From BAIKAL-G1 sp943370385 (GTDB lineage: Bacteria > Cyanobacteriota > Cyanobacteriia > PCC-6307 > Cyanobiaceae): 64,000 bases of DNA. The stretch spans positions 1 through 64,000 of the forward strand of contig CALRQT020000007.1 in NCBI GenBank assembly GCA_943370385.1. The letters run 5' to 3'. Below, one piece after another: positions 9,511-18,352 of the stretch. A program made the translations under genes and the position numbers. Every line of letters begins with the position of its first letter. The first letter of the stretch is position 1. Under the pieces are notes generated by a model, which saw only the letters and a list, made by a program, of their open reading frames with translations, was not told where the DNA came from and searched no databases.

Positions 9511-12500
9511 GATTCGACCGCCTCCTGCTGTTGATAAAGGGTGGCGTAGCGTCCGCCGAGAGCTAATAAGTCGTCATGGGACCCCTGTTCCACCAGGGCA
9601 CCCTGGTCCATCACGAGAATACGATCTGCGTGGCGAAGGGAACCCAAACGGTGGGTAATAAATAAAACCGTGCGCTCACGATAGGAATCCATGAGGTGGC
9701 TAGTCAGTTGTCGCTCAGTGTCACCATCAAGGGCACTGGTCGCCTCATCGAGGATTAACAGCCTCGGTTGCTTGAGCACCATCCGGGCAATGGCAATCCG
9801 TTGGCGCTGGCCGCCACTTAAACCCGAACCCCGTTCGCCGACAGAACTGCTGTAGCCGGCCGGCATGGCCTGGATGAAGTCATGGGCACAGGCAACCTGG
9901 GCAGCACTGCATACATCCTCGAATGAAGCATCTGGACGGGTCAGGGAAATGTTGGCCAACACCGAACCGTCGAACAGCAGGCTGTCCTGGGGAACCACAC
10001 CAATCTGTCCCCGTAGGGAATAGAGATCGACCTTACTTATGTCATAGCCATCGATGCGTATCACCCCCTCCAAGGGGTCGTACAGGCGGGTGAGCAGCTT
10101 CAACAGGGTGCTCTTGCCTGAGCCACTCGAACCGACAATCCCAACAAATTCACCCGGGGGGATCTCAAAACCCACATTGAGAACCTGCAGGGGTCCCTGG
10201 CTGGCAAAGCGGAAACTGACTCCCGAATAGCTGATTGCCCCTTGAATGGGGGGCATGGGGGGCAGCTGTTCGCCGGCAATCTCGATCTCTTCAGGGTGAT
10301 CAACGATGTCTGAAAGACGCTCCAAGGAGAGATTGGTCTCCTGGAAGCTTTGCCAGAGGGTGGCCATGCGCAGCAAGGGGCTCGTGACATAGCCAGCCAG
10401 AATCCTAAAAGCAATCAGCTGGCCCAAGGTGAGCTCCCCCTTGTACACCAGGTTGGCTCCCACCCACAACACCAGCAGGCCCGACAATTGCTCGAGGAAA
10501 TGGCTAGCAGAACTGGACGCGGTACTGGTGAGGGTATTGCGAAAACCTGCCTGGATTTGGCTGCCGTACAGCTGTTGCCAACGCCAGCGGCTATGCAATT
10601 CCATGCCCTGGCCCTTCACCGTTTCCATGCCCGAGAGGGTTTCAACCAGGTGACTCTGGACCCGGGCATTGGCTTCCGCCTGGTCCCTCAGTTGCCGGCG
10701 GATCACCGGAGCAGCAACAACCGTGAGGCCAATAAAGAAGGGCACCACCGCAAGGGACCAGAAAGTGAGCTGCACCGAATAGAGCAACATCACAGCGATA
10801 TAGATGACCGAAAAAACAGCATCTAGAACCACGGTGAGGGCCGTGCCCGTGAGGAAGCGCCTGATCTTCTCTAATTCGTTCAGTCGGCTACTCACTTCAC
10901 CCACGGGCCGACGGGCGAAGTAACTCAGGGGCAAGCGCAAGAGATGATCAATAATGGTCGCGCCAAGGCTAATATCGATGCGATTGGTGGTGTCTGAAAA
11001 CAGATAGGTACGCAAGGATGCCAACAAGGCCTGGGCGACCGCCAGCCCCACCAGCAGGGTGCCGAGGACATTCAGGCTGCTCAAATTGCCCTGGCTAATC
11101 ACCGAATCGATGATCTGCTGGATCAGCAGGGGGTTCAGCAACGCAAACAGCTGAACAAAGAAGCTGGCCACCAATACCTGCACCAAAATTGTGCGGTGCT
11201 GTTGAACAGCTGGGATAAACCAGGCCAGGCCAAAACGGGCCTTGGGGGTACTGGCACTCCGTTCGACACACAACAAGGGAATTCGGCCGGACTCACTGCG
11301 ATCCCCCAGATCCACCAAAGACCTCCTTCCCTGGGAGGTGGTGGGATCCCCCACCAAAGCATCAGCCAAGCTCGCCTGCCAAAGCACAAGGGGCATGCCA
11401 TTGGCCATCAGCAGGGCCGGGCCAGGTAACCGCTGGAGCTGACTATCGTCCACCTCAAGCTGAGAGGCCCGCAAACCCATTAGGTCACAAACTGCGGCCA
11501 GGTTTAACAGGCCGATCCCCTTATCTCCCTCCCGTGTGTGTTGATCCACCAAGATTCGCCGCAACACGTCCCTCCTGAAAGGGAGATCAAAATGGCGAGC
11601 CAACATCCTGAGGCAAGCCAAGGAAGCATCCACGGGTCCATCGCCCCGGTGGAAGGGGAAATTACCGTCGTCGCCCTGGCGGCCATACCAATCTTCCAGG
11701 GCTTCAATCTGGGCCGACACCGGCACGATGCCACCGGGGCTTTCAATCCATTCCGGCTCGAGGACATCGGCCTGGCCCTCCACCGGATCCGGTGCGACCA
11801 CCATGGCCGCTGGCATCCGTAAAGGTGGCCAGGAGGAGGGCTGGGCCACTAGCCGGGCGGGGAGCTGGCCGAGCACCTTGAGCTCCAGGGCGCCTGCGAG
11901 TTCATCTCCTGGGGCATACCCATCCAAGTTGGCGCTGCTGACAAGCCAGGCATGGGGGGTTGGACCCAAACGGTGAACCCCTGGGGGCAGCATCAAGACC
12001 TGCAGTTCTCCAGACGCCTCAGCCATCTGGTTGGCAGCCCAATCCCGTAAGGATGACCGCTGGGGCAGGGCCGGCAGGGGGCTTGCAGCCGCCACGGCAT
12101 AGAGCTCCTCGATGCTTGGCTGGCCAAATCCCTGCATTAAGTCGGGATGGTCCCGCAGGGTCGCCAGAAAAACCTCGGCAGGGAGAAGCCAAAGCTGGGT
12201 GGTTTCGGTCGCCGAAAGGGCATTGCCAGGAACGCCTCGGAGCAGGGCAAGATCGCCGGCCGTGCCCCCTGGTCCAAGCCGCTGGAGGGTAAAGGGTTCG
12301 TTGCGTTCGTCTAGGGCAAGAATGCGACACTGCCCCTTGACGATCCGCACCACACCGGGCGGCAGGCTGCCATGGTCGTAAAGCTTTTGACCGGTCCTAA
12401 GCTGCAGGGGCTGAAGGGATTCGGCCAAAGAGGCCTGAACAGCAGGGCCTAAACGGTCAAACGGAGACCACGCTCGAATTATACGAAGAGCGACCGCAAG

Positions 12501-12590
12501 GCTAATCAAGACTGGGCCAAAAATAATTGAACCAAACTTAGCGGCAGCCAGCCTGGAATCAAGTACCCCCCTAAAGCAGGGGTATGTCAA
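9507..12590 (-). CDS. Type I secretion ABC exporter with cNMP-binding and degenerate C39 domains
   Basis: This 1027-residue exporter contains a cyclic-nucleotide-binding-like domain (about residues 50-150), a linker, a C39 peptidase-like domain (about 295-440), a six-helix ABC transmembrane domain (about 460-750) and an ATPase domain. The ATPase has Walker A (GSSGSGKST, about 820-828), the signature LSGGQ (924-928), Walker B (LLILDEA, 944-950) and the switch His (980). In the C39 domain the active-site DCGxACL motif is replaced by DASLACL (321-327), and the expected catalytic His region reads NGMPLVLW. It should therefore bind but not cleave substrate, like the HlyB-type C39-like domain. The first 40 residues are hydrophobic and may not be translated; a start nearer the cNMP domain is possible. 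Its stop overlaps the HlyD start. Confidence 0.9.
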   Translation of the reverse strand: MTYPCFRGVLDSRLAAAKFGSIIFGPVLISLAVALRIIRAWSPFDRLGPAVQASLAESLQPLQLRTGQKLYDHGSLPPGVVRIVKGQCRILALDERNEPFTLQRLGPGGTAGDLALLRGVPGNALSATETTQLWLLPAEVFLATLRDHPDLMQGFGQPSIEELYAVAAASPLPALPQRSSLRDWAANQMAEASGELQVLMLPPGVHRLGPTPHAWLVSSANLDGYAPGDELAGALELKVLGQLPARLVAQPSSWPPLRMPAAMVVAPDPVEGQADVLEPEWIESPGGIVPVSAQIEALEDWYGRQGDDGNFPFHRGDGPVDASLACLRMLARHFDLPFRRDVLRRILVDQHTREGDKGIGLLNLAAVCDLMGLRASQLEVDDSQLQRLPGPALLMANGMPLVLWQASLADALVGDPTTSQGRRSLVDLGDRSESGRIPLLCVERSASTPKARFGLAWFIPAVQQHRTILVQVLVASFFVQLFALLNPLLIQQIIDSVISQGNLSSLNVLGTLLVGLAVAQALLASLRTYLFSDTTNRIDISLGATIIDHLLRLPLSYFARRPVGEVSSRLNELEKIRRFLTGTALTVVLDAVFSVIYIAVMLLYSVQLTFWSLAVVPFFIGLTVVAAPVIRRQLRDQAEANARVQSHLVETLSGMETVKGQGMELHSRWRWQQLYGSQIQAGFRNTLTSTASSSASHFLEQLSGLLVLWVGANLVYKGELTLGQLIAFRILAGYVTSPLLRMATLWQSFQETNLSLERLSDIVDHPEEIEIAGEQLPPMPPIQGAISYSGVSFRFASQGPLQVLNVGFEIPPGEFVGIVGSSGSGKSTLLKLLTRLYDPLEGVIRIDGYDISKVDLYSLRGQIGVVPQDSLLFDGSVLANISLTRPDASFEDVCSAAQVACAHDFIQAMPAGYSSSVGERGSGLSGGQRQRIAIARMVLKQPRLLILDEATSALDGDTERQLTSHLMDSYRERTVLFITHRLGSLRHADRILVMDQGALVEQGSHDDLLALGGRYATLYQQQEAVES

Positions 12591-13444
12591 AGCCGGAGCA
12601 GGGATTCCGCAGTGGCTTGGGCATTGCCATCGCCAGCCCTTCAGCCATGGCGAGCCTCTTCACCTGCACACAAGGGCGCCTCGAACGCAGGCCAACCAGC
12701 CTCTGACCGTGCAAGGAACGCGACCGTGGTGAAATCCTTCGCTCCAGAGCCATTGCCAGCGCCAGGGTGACCAGACCCACGCGGCTAGGCATCGCCGATC
12801 CAAGCTGAACCATCGATACCTCAACGCCACCGAGCCCGTTGCCGCTGGGGACCAGATGCGGTGCTCAGGCTGGACAGCAAAGAGAGGCTGCGCGAAGAGG
12901 ATTGCCACCTACGGCTTTTCGTAGTCGTTAATACAATTACGCCGCCAGTGCCAGCCCGGGCTTCGGCCTTGGGATCAAGCACTTGTTTCGTAGGGTGCAC
13001 GCTCGCATAAGCCCATCCCCTTGCGATCTAGTGATCTGGTGTCCAAAACAGTTCTGGCGATTGGCCAGGATCTTGATGGGACTGTACGTCGTCTTTTAGT
13101 TAACCTACTCCTGGGAAGATGTCTTGGGCTATCTGCCCAACTCGGTAGCCAGCCCCTGGACAAGCTAGCTGATTAACACAGCACAAACCGCCCAGACTCC
13201 CCAGGCTCTGGCCTCGCTCAAGATCAAAAATACCGCCGCCGTATTGAGATTGGCGGTGGATTCCTTCGGCACCCTATCCGCCCATCCAAAAGCGCCATGA
13301 GAATACGGACAAGGCGAGGTACGTTGCTGCAGAGGCCAGATTTGGCAGTGGGAACAAGCCATCCTGGCCACCCAAAAGCCATCGGCAAACCAAGAGAAGC
13401 CCAGACCAGCCTCCTTTGGATAGGGCTTGAATCCTCCGTTCCCC
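12591..13444. other. 854-bp region without a convincing gene
   Basis: Between the ABC exporter start and the prolyl isomerase stop only short, overlapping open frames with unconvincing composition occur on both strands. The segment is less GC-rich around 12900-13170 than its flanks. It contains isolated coding-like scraps but no intact domain, which would fit decayed coding sequence. The exporter promoter must lie near 12600-12700, but I see no clear motif. Confidence 0.5.
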
Positions 13445-14155
13445 CTAGGCCGATCTCGGTTGAGCCACTGTCGAGCGCAGCAATAATTCTCCCTGTTCGA
13501 GCAGCAACTGCTCACGCATGGGGCCATCTAGGACGGCGCCATGGATCGCTTCTAGCCGCACAATCAACCAGTAGCCATCCATATGGCGGGGCGACCATAA
13601 TTGGCCAATCTCACTCACCTGCAGGAGCCGGGCAAGGGCTGGGGGCAATTCGGCCATGGACTGGGGACCGATCAGTCCGCCGCTTTGCCGCTCGGGACCT
13701 TCAGAGTGAAGCGCGGCCAACTTAGCCAAGGACTCCTCTCCTTCCCTAATCTGGAGATAGATTTCCTTGATTAGGTCACCATCACGCATCCGCAGCAGCG
13801 AATAGGTGACCCCATCGAGAGATGCTTTGCGGGCCAGGAAAAGACTGGGAACTTGACTACCCCAACGGATTTGACAGAACCGTAACCACTGCAAGGAACG
13901 GGCCGCCATGGCATCAAAGTCAGCCTCGCTGAGACCTTGGGACTCCAGCCACCGAGCCCGCGCTTCCCCATCAGCCAATCCGAGGCGTTGGTCAAGATCC
14001 CCCCGCAAAGCGGCCAAGTCGGCCGCCTCTGGCAAGGGAAGATCGGCAAGCAAATGATCAAGGCACTGCTCCCGTCTAACAATCTCGAGCAGGCCCCAGC
14101 GGGCCAAGTCCCGTAACGGCAGCGAAGGGTTAGACGCTAAAGGGGATGCGATCAT
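13445..14155 (-). CDS. Parvulin-type peptidylprolyl isomerase associated with type I secretion
   Basis: This 236-residue protein has an N-terminal helical SurA/PpiC-like region (about 1-105) and a C-terminal rotamase domain. The latter shows the family pattern of a helix with IKEIYLQIREGEESLAKLA, then HSEGPERQSGGLIGP (the conserved S-x-GP...GG-x-x-G turn) and a closing strand WLIVRLEAIH. There is no signal peptide at this start, so it may act in the cytoplasm on a secretion substrate before export. Such isomerases are commonly encoded beside adhesin-type type I systems in cyanobacteria, so a chaperone role for the adhesin is reasonable inference. It is separated from the exporter gene by about 850 bp and may be transcribed independently. 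Confidence 0.8.
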   Translation of the reverse strand: MIASPLASNPSLPLRDLARWGLLEIVRREQCLDHLLADLPLPEAADLAALRGDLDQRLGLADGEARARWLESQGLSEADFDAMAARSLQWLRFCQIRWGSQVPSLFLARKASLDGVTYSLLRMRDGDLIKEIYLQIREGEESLAKLAALHSEGPERQSGGLIGPQSMAELPPALARLLQVSEIGQLWSPRHMDGYWLIVRLEAIHGAVLDGPMREQLLLEQGELLLRSTVAQPRSA

Positions 14156-14742
14156 TGATCAAAATACTGTTCTTAGCCGAAACAAAGGCTGGGGAAGAGA
14201 TCCAATCCTAACCGATCCATCCCATCGCAGCAGCGGATCGGTCCAATTTTTAAGCCAGGGTAAATCGGAAAACAGAAACAAGCAGGCCAGGATTCCGCCT
14301 GCTTCCCTAGCATCGCTTTGCAGGCAGAATGGCTTGCTGGATCCCTGCAAATATTTTTCAAAATCGGCACCTCCTTCTAGAAATCATGCCACCGGTTCAA
14401 TTCATTGCACCCGGCCTTCCCTTCATCGCGATCTCACTCCCATGACGTAGACCATGCGGCTTGCCCCCATGACAACGCCAACGGCCAGGCGCCCAGCCTG
14501 GTCCTAGCGAATCGGTCCCTGGGCAGACCCTCCCGGAAGTGATTCACTTGGGGCCATCGCCATTCGCGACCTCAACGCGAGGGCGATGTATTGACAACGG
14601 AGAGTGTGAAGGGATGCCCTTGCTCCTTTGGCTAGCAATCGTGCAAGTCGGCCCTTGATTGATCGATTGTCCTAGCCCCAAGTCTGGGGCTCACTAGGAG
14701 ACGATTAAGATCAGCCGGATTGCCTCGGTGAACCGCGGGTCC
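14156..14742. other. Intergenic region between divergent isomerase and ispF
   Basis: No convincing gene is seen in these 587 bases. The right end contains a small hairpin (AGCCCC at 14674-14679 paired with GGGGCT at 14686-14691). The region presumably holds the divergent promoters for the isomerase and ispF, but no clear -10/-35 pair could be assigned. I checked for tRNA-like cloverleaf sequence and found none. Confidence 0.5.
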
Positions 14743-15228
14743 ATGCAACTGCGCATCGGCAACGGCTACGACATCCACAGGCTGGTACCTGGCCGGCGCC
14801 TGATCCTTGGCGGGGTGGCGCTGGACCATCCCGATGGCCTGGGGCTGGACGGCCACAGCGACGCTGATGTGCTCGTGCACGCCCTGATGGATGCCCTGCT
14901 GGGGGCCCTCTCCCTGGGCGACATCGGCAAGTATTTCCCCCCCGACGATCCCCGCTGGCGGGGCGCCGACAGCCTGGTGCTGCTGGAGCAGGTGGTGGGC
15001 CTGGTGACGGAGCGGGGCTGGAGCATCGTGAACGTGGATTCGGTGGTCGTGGCGGAGCGTCCCAAGCTGAAACCCCACATCGAAACCATGCGGGCGGCGA
15101 TTGCAAGCCGGCTGGGGGTGGAGCCCGATCGGGTTGGGGTGAAGGCCACCACCAATGAGCAGCTGGGGCCTACCGGCCGGGAGGAGGGCATCGCCTGCCA
15201 CGCCGTGGCCCTGCTGCAAAAACCGTGA
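14743..15228 (+). CDS. ispF: 2-C-methyl-D-erythritol 2,4-cyclodiphosphate synthase
   Basis: IspF closes CDP-ME 2-phosphate to the cyclodiphosphate in the plastid-type MEP isoprenoid pathway. The protein from ATG 14743 is 161 residues, the usual length. It shows the metal-binding GYDIHRL motif near the N-terminus, the LDGHSDADVLVHALMDALLG signature, and the C-terminal KATTNEQLGPTGREEGI motif. A GTG at 14728 in the same frame would add five residues; I prefer the ATG because family members start just before the RIGNGYD strand. The stop codon overlaps the GTG start of the next gene (GTGA), suggesting co-translation. Confidence 0.95.
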   Translation: MQLRIGNGYDIHRLVPGRRLILGGVALDHPDGLGLDGHSDADVLVHALMDALLGALSLGDIGKYFPPDDPRWRGADSLVLLEQVVGLVTERGWSIVNVDSVVVAERPKLKPHIETMRAAIASRLGVEPDRVGVKATTNEQLGPTGREEGIACHAVALLQKP

Positions 15229-15770
15229 GGGGATCCTCCCTGCCGGCCTGCTTCAGGGGATGGCCTGGCCTGCCTAGGGTTCTGGCCCTTGGCCTGGCGC
15301 TGTTGGTGATGGTCTCCGCCCCGTGCAGTCCGGCCGCAGCTCGCTCGGCAACGGATCTGGCGCCTGAAGCGTTGACCTCTCCGGAGCCGGCCCAAGCCCA
15401 GGTGGTTGAGCTGTTGCGCCTGGGCGTACCCGCCATCCACTACCGGGCCTGGCTGGAGGCAGAAAAAGCCAGCTGGGAGCCCTGGCTGGCCAAGCAACCG
15501 GGCTTCCAGGGCCGCCAGCTGCTGTGGGATCGCCAGCGCCAGGAAGGCACCCTGCTAATCCGCTGGGCTAGCCGCGACCAATGGAAGGCCATTCCCGAGG
15601 CGGAGGTGGGCCGGGTTCAGGAGCGTTTCGAACAACGCGCCCGCCAGTTAACCGGCAAGGCCACGGGTAACCCCTTCCCATTGCTGGCAGAAGCGGAGCT
15701 CGAGCCCCTGGCCGCCTCCGCCAACGCAACGACCAGCCCGGGGCTAACGGCACCAGCCCGCGGGGGTTGA
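15225..15770 (+). CDS. TIGR03792-like cyanobacterial protein with signal peptide
   Basis: This 181-residue protein starts with GTG overlapping the ispF stop by four bases. An N-terminal hydrophobic segment (about 18-38, VLALGLALLVMVSAPCSPAAA) looks like a signal peptide or anchor. The central part (LLRLGVPAIHYRAWLEAEK, then WEPWLAKQPGFQGRQLLWD and LIRWASRDQWKAIPEAEV) matches my recollection of the TIGR03792 family, a dimeric alpha-beta-barrel-like fold unique to cyanobacteria with no assigned function. The C-terminal 30 residues are low complexity. Close spacing to ispF and larB suggests an operon, though a functional link is not evident. Confidence 0.8.
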   Translation: MRGSSLPACFRGWPGLPRVLALGLALLVMVSAPCSPAAARSATDLAPEALTSPEPAQAQVVELLRLGVPAIHYRAWLEAEKASWEPWLAKQPGFQGRQLLWDRQRQEGTLLIRWASRDQWKAIPEAEVGRVQERFEQRARQLTGKATGNPFPLLAEAELEPLAASANATTSPGLTAPARGG

Positions 15771-15774
15771 AGGC

Positions 15775-16518
15775 ATGGCCATCGCCCCAGCATCCGGGGA
15801 GCCGCCGCTGGCTCCCAGCATTCGCCTTGATCTTGATCGCCGTCGCCGCCTCGGCATGGTGGAGGCGATCTGGGGCGAACACAAGAGCGCCGAGCAAATC
15901 GCCCTGGTCTTGGAGCAACTCCAGGCCGCCTCGGAACTCGGCCTGGTGACCCGGGTCGATCCGGCCAAGGCCGAAGCCGTGGCCGCCCTGCTCAGCAACG
16001 GCCCCCAGGCGGGCCAGGCCCTGGTGCACCATCGCCAGGCCCGCTGCCTCACCAGGGGGCACCTGCCGGATGCCGATCCCCAAAGGGGCCGGGTGGTCGT
16101 GCTGGGCGGGGGCAGCAGTGACCTGGCCGTGGCGGCCGAAGCCCAGTTGGCCCTGCAGTGCCACGGCATCGCCTGTGAACTGGTGCTTGATGTGGGGGTG
16201 GCGGGCCTGCAGCGGCTGCTCGACCAACTGGACCATTTGCGCAGCGCCCGGGTCTTGATTGCCTGCGCTGGCATGGAAGGGGCCTTGCCCACGGTGCTGG
16301 CGGGCTTGCTTCCCCAACCGGTGATCGGTGTGCCGGTGAGTGTGGGCTACGGGGTGAGTGCCGGCGGCCAGGCGGCCCTGATGGGCATGCTCGCCAGCTG
16401 TGCTCCGGGCCTCAGCGTGGTGAATATCGATAACGGCTACGGCGCCGCGATGGCCGCCCTACGCATCCTGTCCAGCCCTGGCATCGGGGCCCAGGCCGGA
16501 ACCAGCCCAGGGGGCTGA
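15775..16518 (+). CDS. larB: Nickel-pincer cofactor biosynthesis protein LarB (PurE-like)
   Basis: LarB carboxylates and hydrolyses nicotinic acid adenine dinucleotide to make pyridinium-3,5-dicarboxylate mononucleotide, the first step of nickel-pincer cofactor synthesis. The 247-residue protein has the family N-terminus (LDLDRRRRLGMVEAIWGEHK) and a C-terminal PurE-like domain with GGGSSDLAVAAEA, the glycine-rich CAGMEGALPTVLAGL loop, and PVIGVPVSVGYGVSAGGQAAL. Larger family members and other lar genes are not seen in this window. The start at ATG 15775 lies four bases after the upstream stop, so it is likely co-transcribed. Many cyanobacteria keep larB for reasons that are not fully known. 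Confidence 0.9.
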   Translation: MAIAPASGEPPLAPSIRLDLDRRRRLGMVEAIWGEHKSAEQIALVLEQLQAASELGLVTRVDPAKAEAVAALLSNGPQAGQALVHHRQARCLTRGHLPDADPQRGRVVVLGGGSSDLAVAAEAQLALQCHGIACELVLDVGVAGLQRLLDQLDHLRSARVLIACAGMEGALPTVLAGLLPQPVIGVPVSVGYGVSAGGQAALMGMLASCAPGLSVVNIDNGYGAAMAALRILSSPGIGAQAGTSPGG

Positions 16519-16565
16519 AGGCCCTAGGTTCCGCCAAAACCAATCCGCAGAACACTCAACTCTGC

Positions 16566-16667
16566 CCAAGCCAATCTTTGAGCCAAGCCAATCCTTGGTG
16601 CAACCCAATCTTTGGTCCAAGCCAATCTTTGGTCCAACCCAATCCTTAGACCTACCAAACCTTGGCC
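16566..16667. repeat. 17-bp tandem repeat, six units, intergenic
   Basis: Six consecutive 17-base units fill 16566-16667 with consensus CCAAGCCAATCTTTGGT. Units 2 and 4 differ at one base; units 1, 3 and 5 at one to five; unit 6 is more diverged. The array lies between larB (+) and a convergent short gene (-). It does not code in a clean frame. The consensus has a partial internal dyad (CCAA...TTGG), so each unit could form a small hairpin. Confidence 0.85.
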
Positions 16668-16721
16668 GCAACTAACGAATTGCTGAGGCAACGCAACCCT
16701 TGGTTCTCCACAAACAAGCAC

Positions 16722-16886
16722 TCAGCAAGGGGGCTTGAGCGGGGCCGGCGGCTCGAGGGGGTCGATCTCGAGCAAGCCCTGGAGCCAGAGCTGCAGGGGC
16801 CTGGCTAGGCGCCCCTGCTCGTAACGCTCGATTGCTTCCAGCAACACCGGGGTGTTGACCCAATGGAGAGGGCGCTGGCTAGCCAT
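16722..16886 (-). CDS. Small 54-residue protein, unknown function
   Basis: An ATG at 16886 opens a 54-codon frame with a coherent helical sequence (HWVNTPVLLEAIERYEQG, then RPLQLWLQGLLEIDPLEPP) and a Pro-rich tail ending in Cys. The amphipathic, Trp/Leu-rich composition and normal codon use favour a real small protein over chance; the overlapping frames read as Ala/Arg/Pro noise. I do not recognise the family with certainty. It lies convergent to larB beyond a tandem repeat. Confidence 0.55.
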   Translation of the reverse strand: MASQRPLHWVNTPVLLEAIERYEQGRLARPLQLWLQGLLEIDPLEPPAPLKPPC

Positions 16887-16973
16887 GGGCTTAAGCACTG
16901 CTGGGCCGCAGTGTGATCAGCCTCAAGAGGAGGTGCCAGGTCCCAGGGGTCAGGCCCTGAACCGGCCGGAGCC

Positions 16974-17105
16974 TCAGGCCCGGGGCTGCTTCGCAGCTAA
17001 ACGGCAGAGCTCGCTGGAGCGCTCCTCGGTTTCCACCTGCTGCAGGTGCGAGATCAGCACATGCAGGTCGTTATCGGCCAGCTCGCCATTGGCCTGCCAT
17101 TTCAT
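16974..17105 (-). CDS. Small 43-residue protein, unknown function
   Basis: From an internal ATG at 17105 the frame gives 43 residues beginning MKWQANGELADNDLHVLISH and continuing through an acidic helix with two Cys-free turns to a basic end. The frame is open upstream to 17189, but that part reads as Pro/Arg-rich and unlikely to be translated. There is no strong ribosome site. It may form a small unit with the 54-residue gene downstream on the same strand. Confidence 0.4.
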   Translation of the reverse strand: MKWQANGELADNDLHVLISHLQQVETEERSSELCRLAAKQPRA

Positions 17106-17306
17106 GACGCGGGGATCGGGCCTAGGAAGGGGGTGACCCACGGGCAAGCAATCAATGGAACTCGTGTGGGAAACCATACGCAATCGCATTGGCCTTTCAG
17201 CCCTTGCAACAGGCCGATCTCCCGAAGAGTTCCTTAAGTTCGCGAAATCTGTGGCAAGTGGGAAGAAATTTGGGCCAAAACCTGGGCCCTAGCTACAAGC
17301 AAGGGC

Positions 17307-18326
17307 TCAAAGATGCTGCAGATTTGGATAGGCGGTGAGCAGTTCCTCGGTACTCAAGACTTCGCCAGCGCCCTCGGGCTGCCAGATCACCTCAAGGGCC
17401 AGCAGGTCGGTGGAGGACACCGAGCCCAGCAGGCGTAGGGCCTCGCGCAGGTCTTCGTCGGCCTTGAGCGGTTTGAGGCTGAGCCGGGAGCGGCTGGCCA
17501 CCAGCACGGTCACGGCGATGTAGTCGCTGGTGGCATCGGCGTTGCCGGCCACCCCAGGGCGGTCTTCCAGCTTCTGGCCACCCACGTTGCTGGTGACCTC
17601 GCGGCTGAGCTTGCTGCGCTCCGTCATCGAGAGCCGGTTAAAGGTGGATTCGGCCGCCGCGAAGGGCACCTGGCCCACCTCGGCGCTGGCGTACACCCAG
17701 AGGTCGGGGTGGCGCAGCAGGGCCAAGGTGGTGTCCTGGAGAACCCGTTGCAGGCCGGCATTGGAGCTGGTGTCGGCACTGGCGGCCAGGCCGCGCAGGT
17801 CCTGCTGCAGATCCCGGGCGGTGGCAAGCAAGCCCACCTGTAGCTGGGCGATCGCCACCGGGCCATCGGGCCGGTAGCTGGAGATCGGCCCCCCATCGCC
17901 CGAGGCGATCGCGCCGCCACCACCACTGCCACCACCCCTCAGGGCATTGGCGAACAGGCCGACCACCGCCATCAGGATCAGGAAGCCAAAGAGGCCGCCG
18001 CCACCGAAGCCAAAGAAGGGGATCAGGAACGGAAAGCCAATGCCACCCCCGCCATAGCCGCGGGAGTAGCCGCCACCGCCATAGCCCCCACCACCCCCGC
18101 CATAGCTGCGGGGCATGGGCGAGGAGCGGAAACTGCCGCCACCAATACGGCCGCCACTGGCGGCCAGGGCCGGCTTGGGCACCACCAGCAACAAGGCCAC
18201 CAGCACCGGCAGCAACAGGCCACTGCACAGCCGGCGCCACAGCAGCGGCGTGGTCAGGGAAGATCGCAGTATCGAGCGCAGACCTTGGGATCCGAGGGAG
18301 CGCTGGGTCGAACGGAAGAGGGCCAA
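17307..18326 (-). CDS. DUF1517 family Gly-rich membrane protein
   Basis: This 339-residue protein begins with TTG, has an N-terminal hydrophobic segment (about 34-56) ending in ALAASGGRIGGGSF, a Gly/Tyr-rich low-complexity stretch (about 58-95), and a second membrane segment (about 96-128). The C-terminal soluble domain carries the DUF1517 pattern (QLQVGLLATARDLQQDL, later DYIAVTVLVASRSRL and STDLLALEVIWQPE). Members occur in cyanobacteria and chloroplasts, usually predicted at thylakoid or plasma membrane, without a defined biochemical role. The gene is directly downstream of thiE-thiS on the same strand, separated by 26 bases from thiS, so it may share their transcript. Confidence 0.85.
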   Translation of the reverse strand: MALFRSTQRSLGSQGLRSILRSSLTTPLLWRRLCSGLLLPVLVALLLVVPKPALAASGGRIGGGSFRSSPMPRSYGGGGGGYGGGGYSRGYGGGGIGFPFLIPFFGFGGGGLFGFLILMAVVGLFANALRGGGSGGGGAIASGDGGPISSYRPDGPVAIAQLQVGLLATARDLQQDLRGLAASADTSSNAGLQRVLQDTTLALLRHPDLWVYASAEVGQVPFAAAESTFNRLSMTERSKLSREVTSNVGGQKLEDRPGVAGNADATSDYIAVTVLVASRSRLSLKPLKADEDLREALRLLGSVSSTDLLALEVIWQPEGAGEVLSTEELLTAYPNLQHL

Positions 18327-18352
18327 GACCGGAGACCGGAAGTGCTGGAAAT

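Noticed and set aside
14632..15497. Long minus-strand frames opposite ispF and TIGR03792
   Set aside because: His/Pro/Arg-rich antisense reading of GC-rich genes; the plus-strand products are clear.
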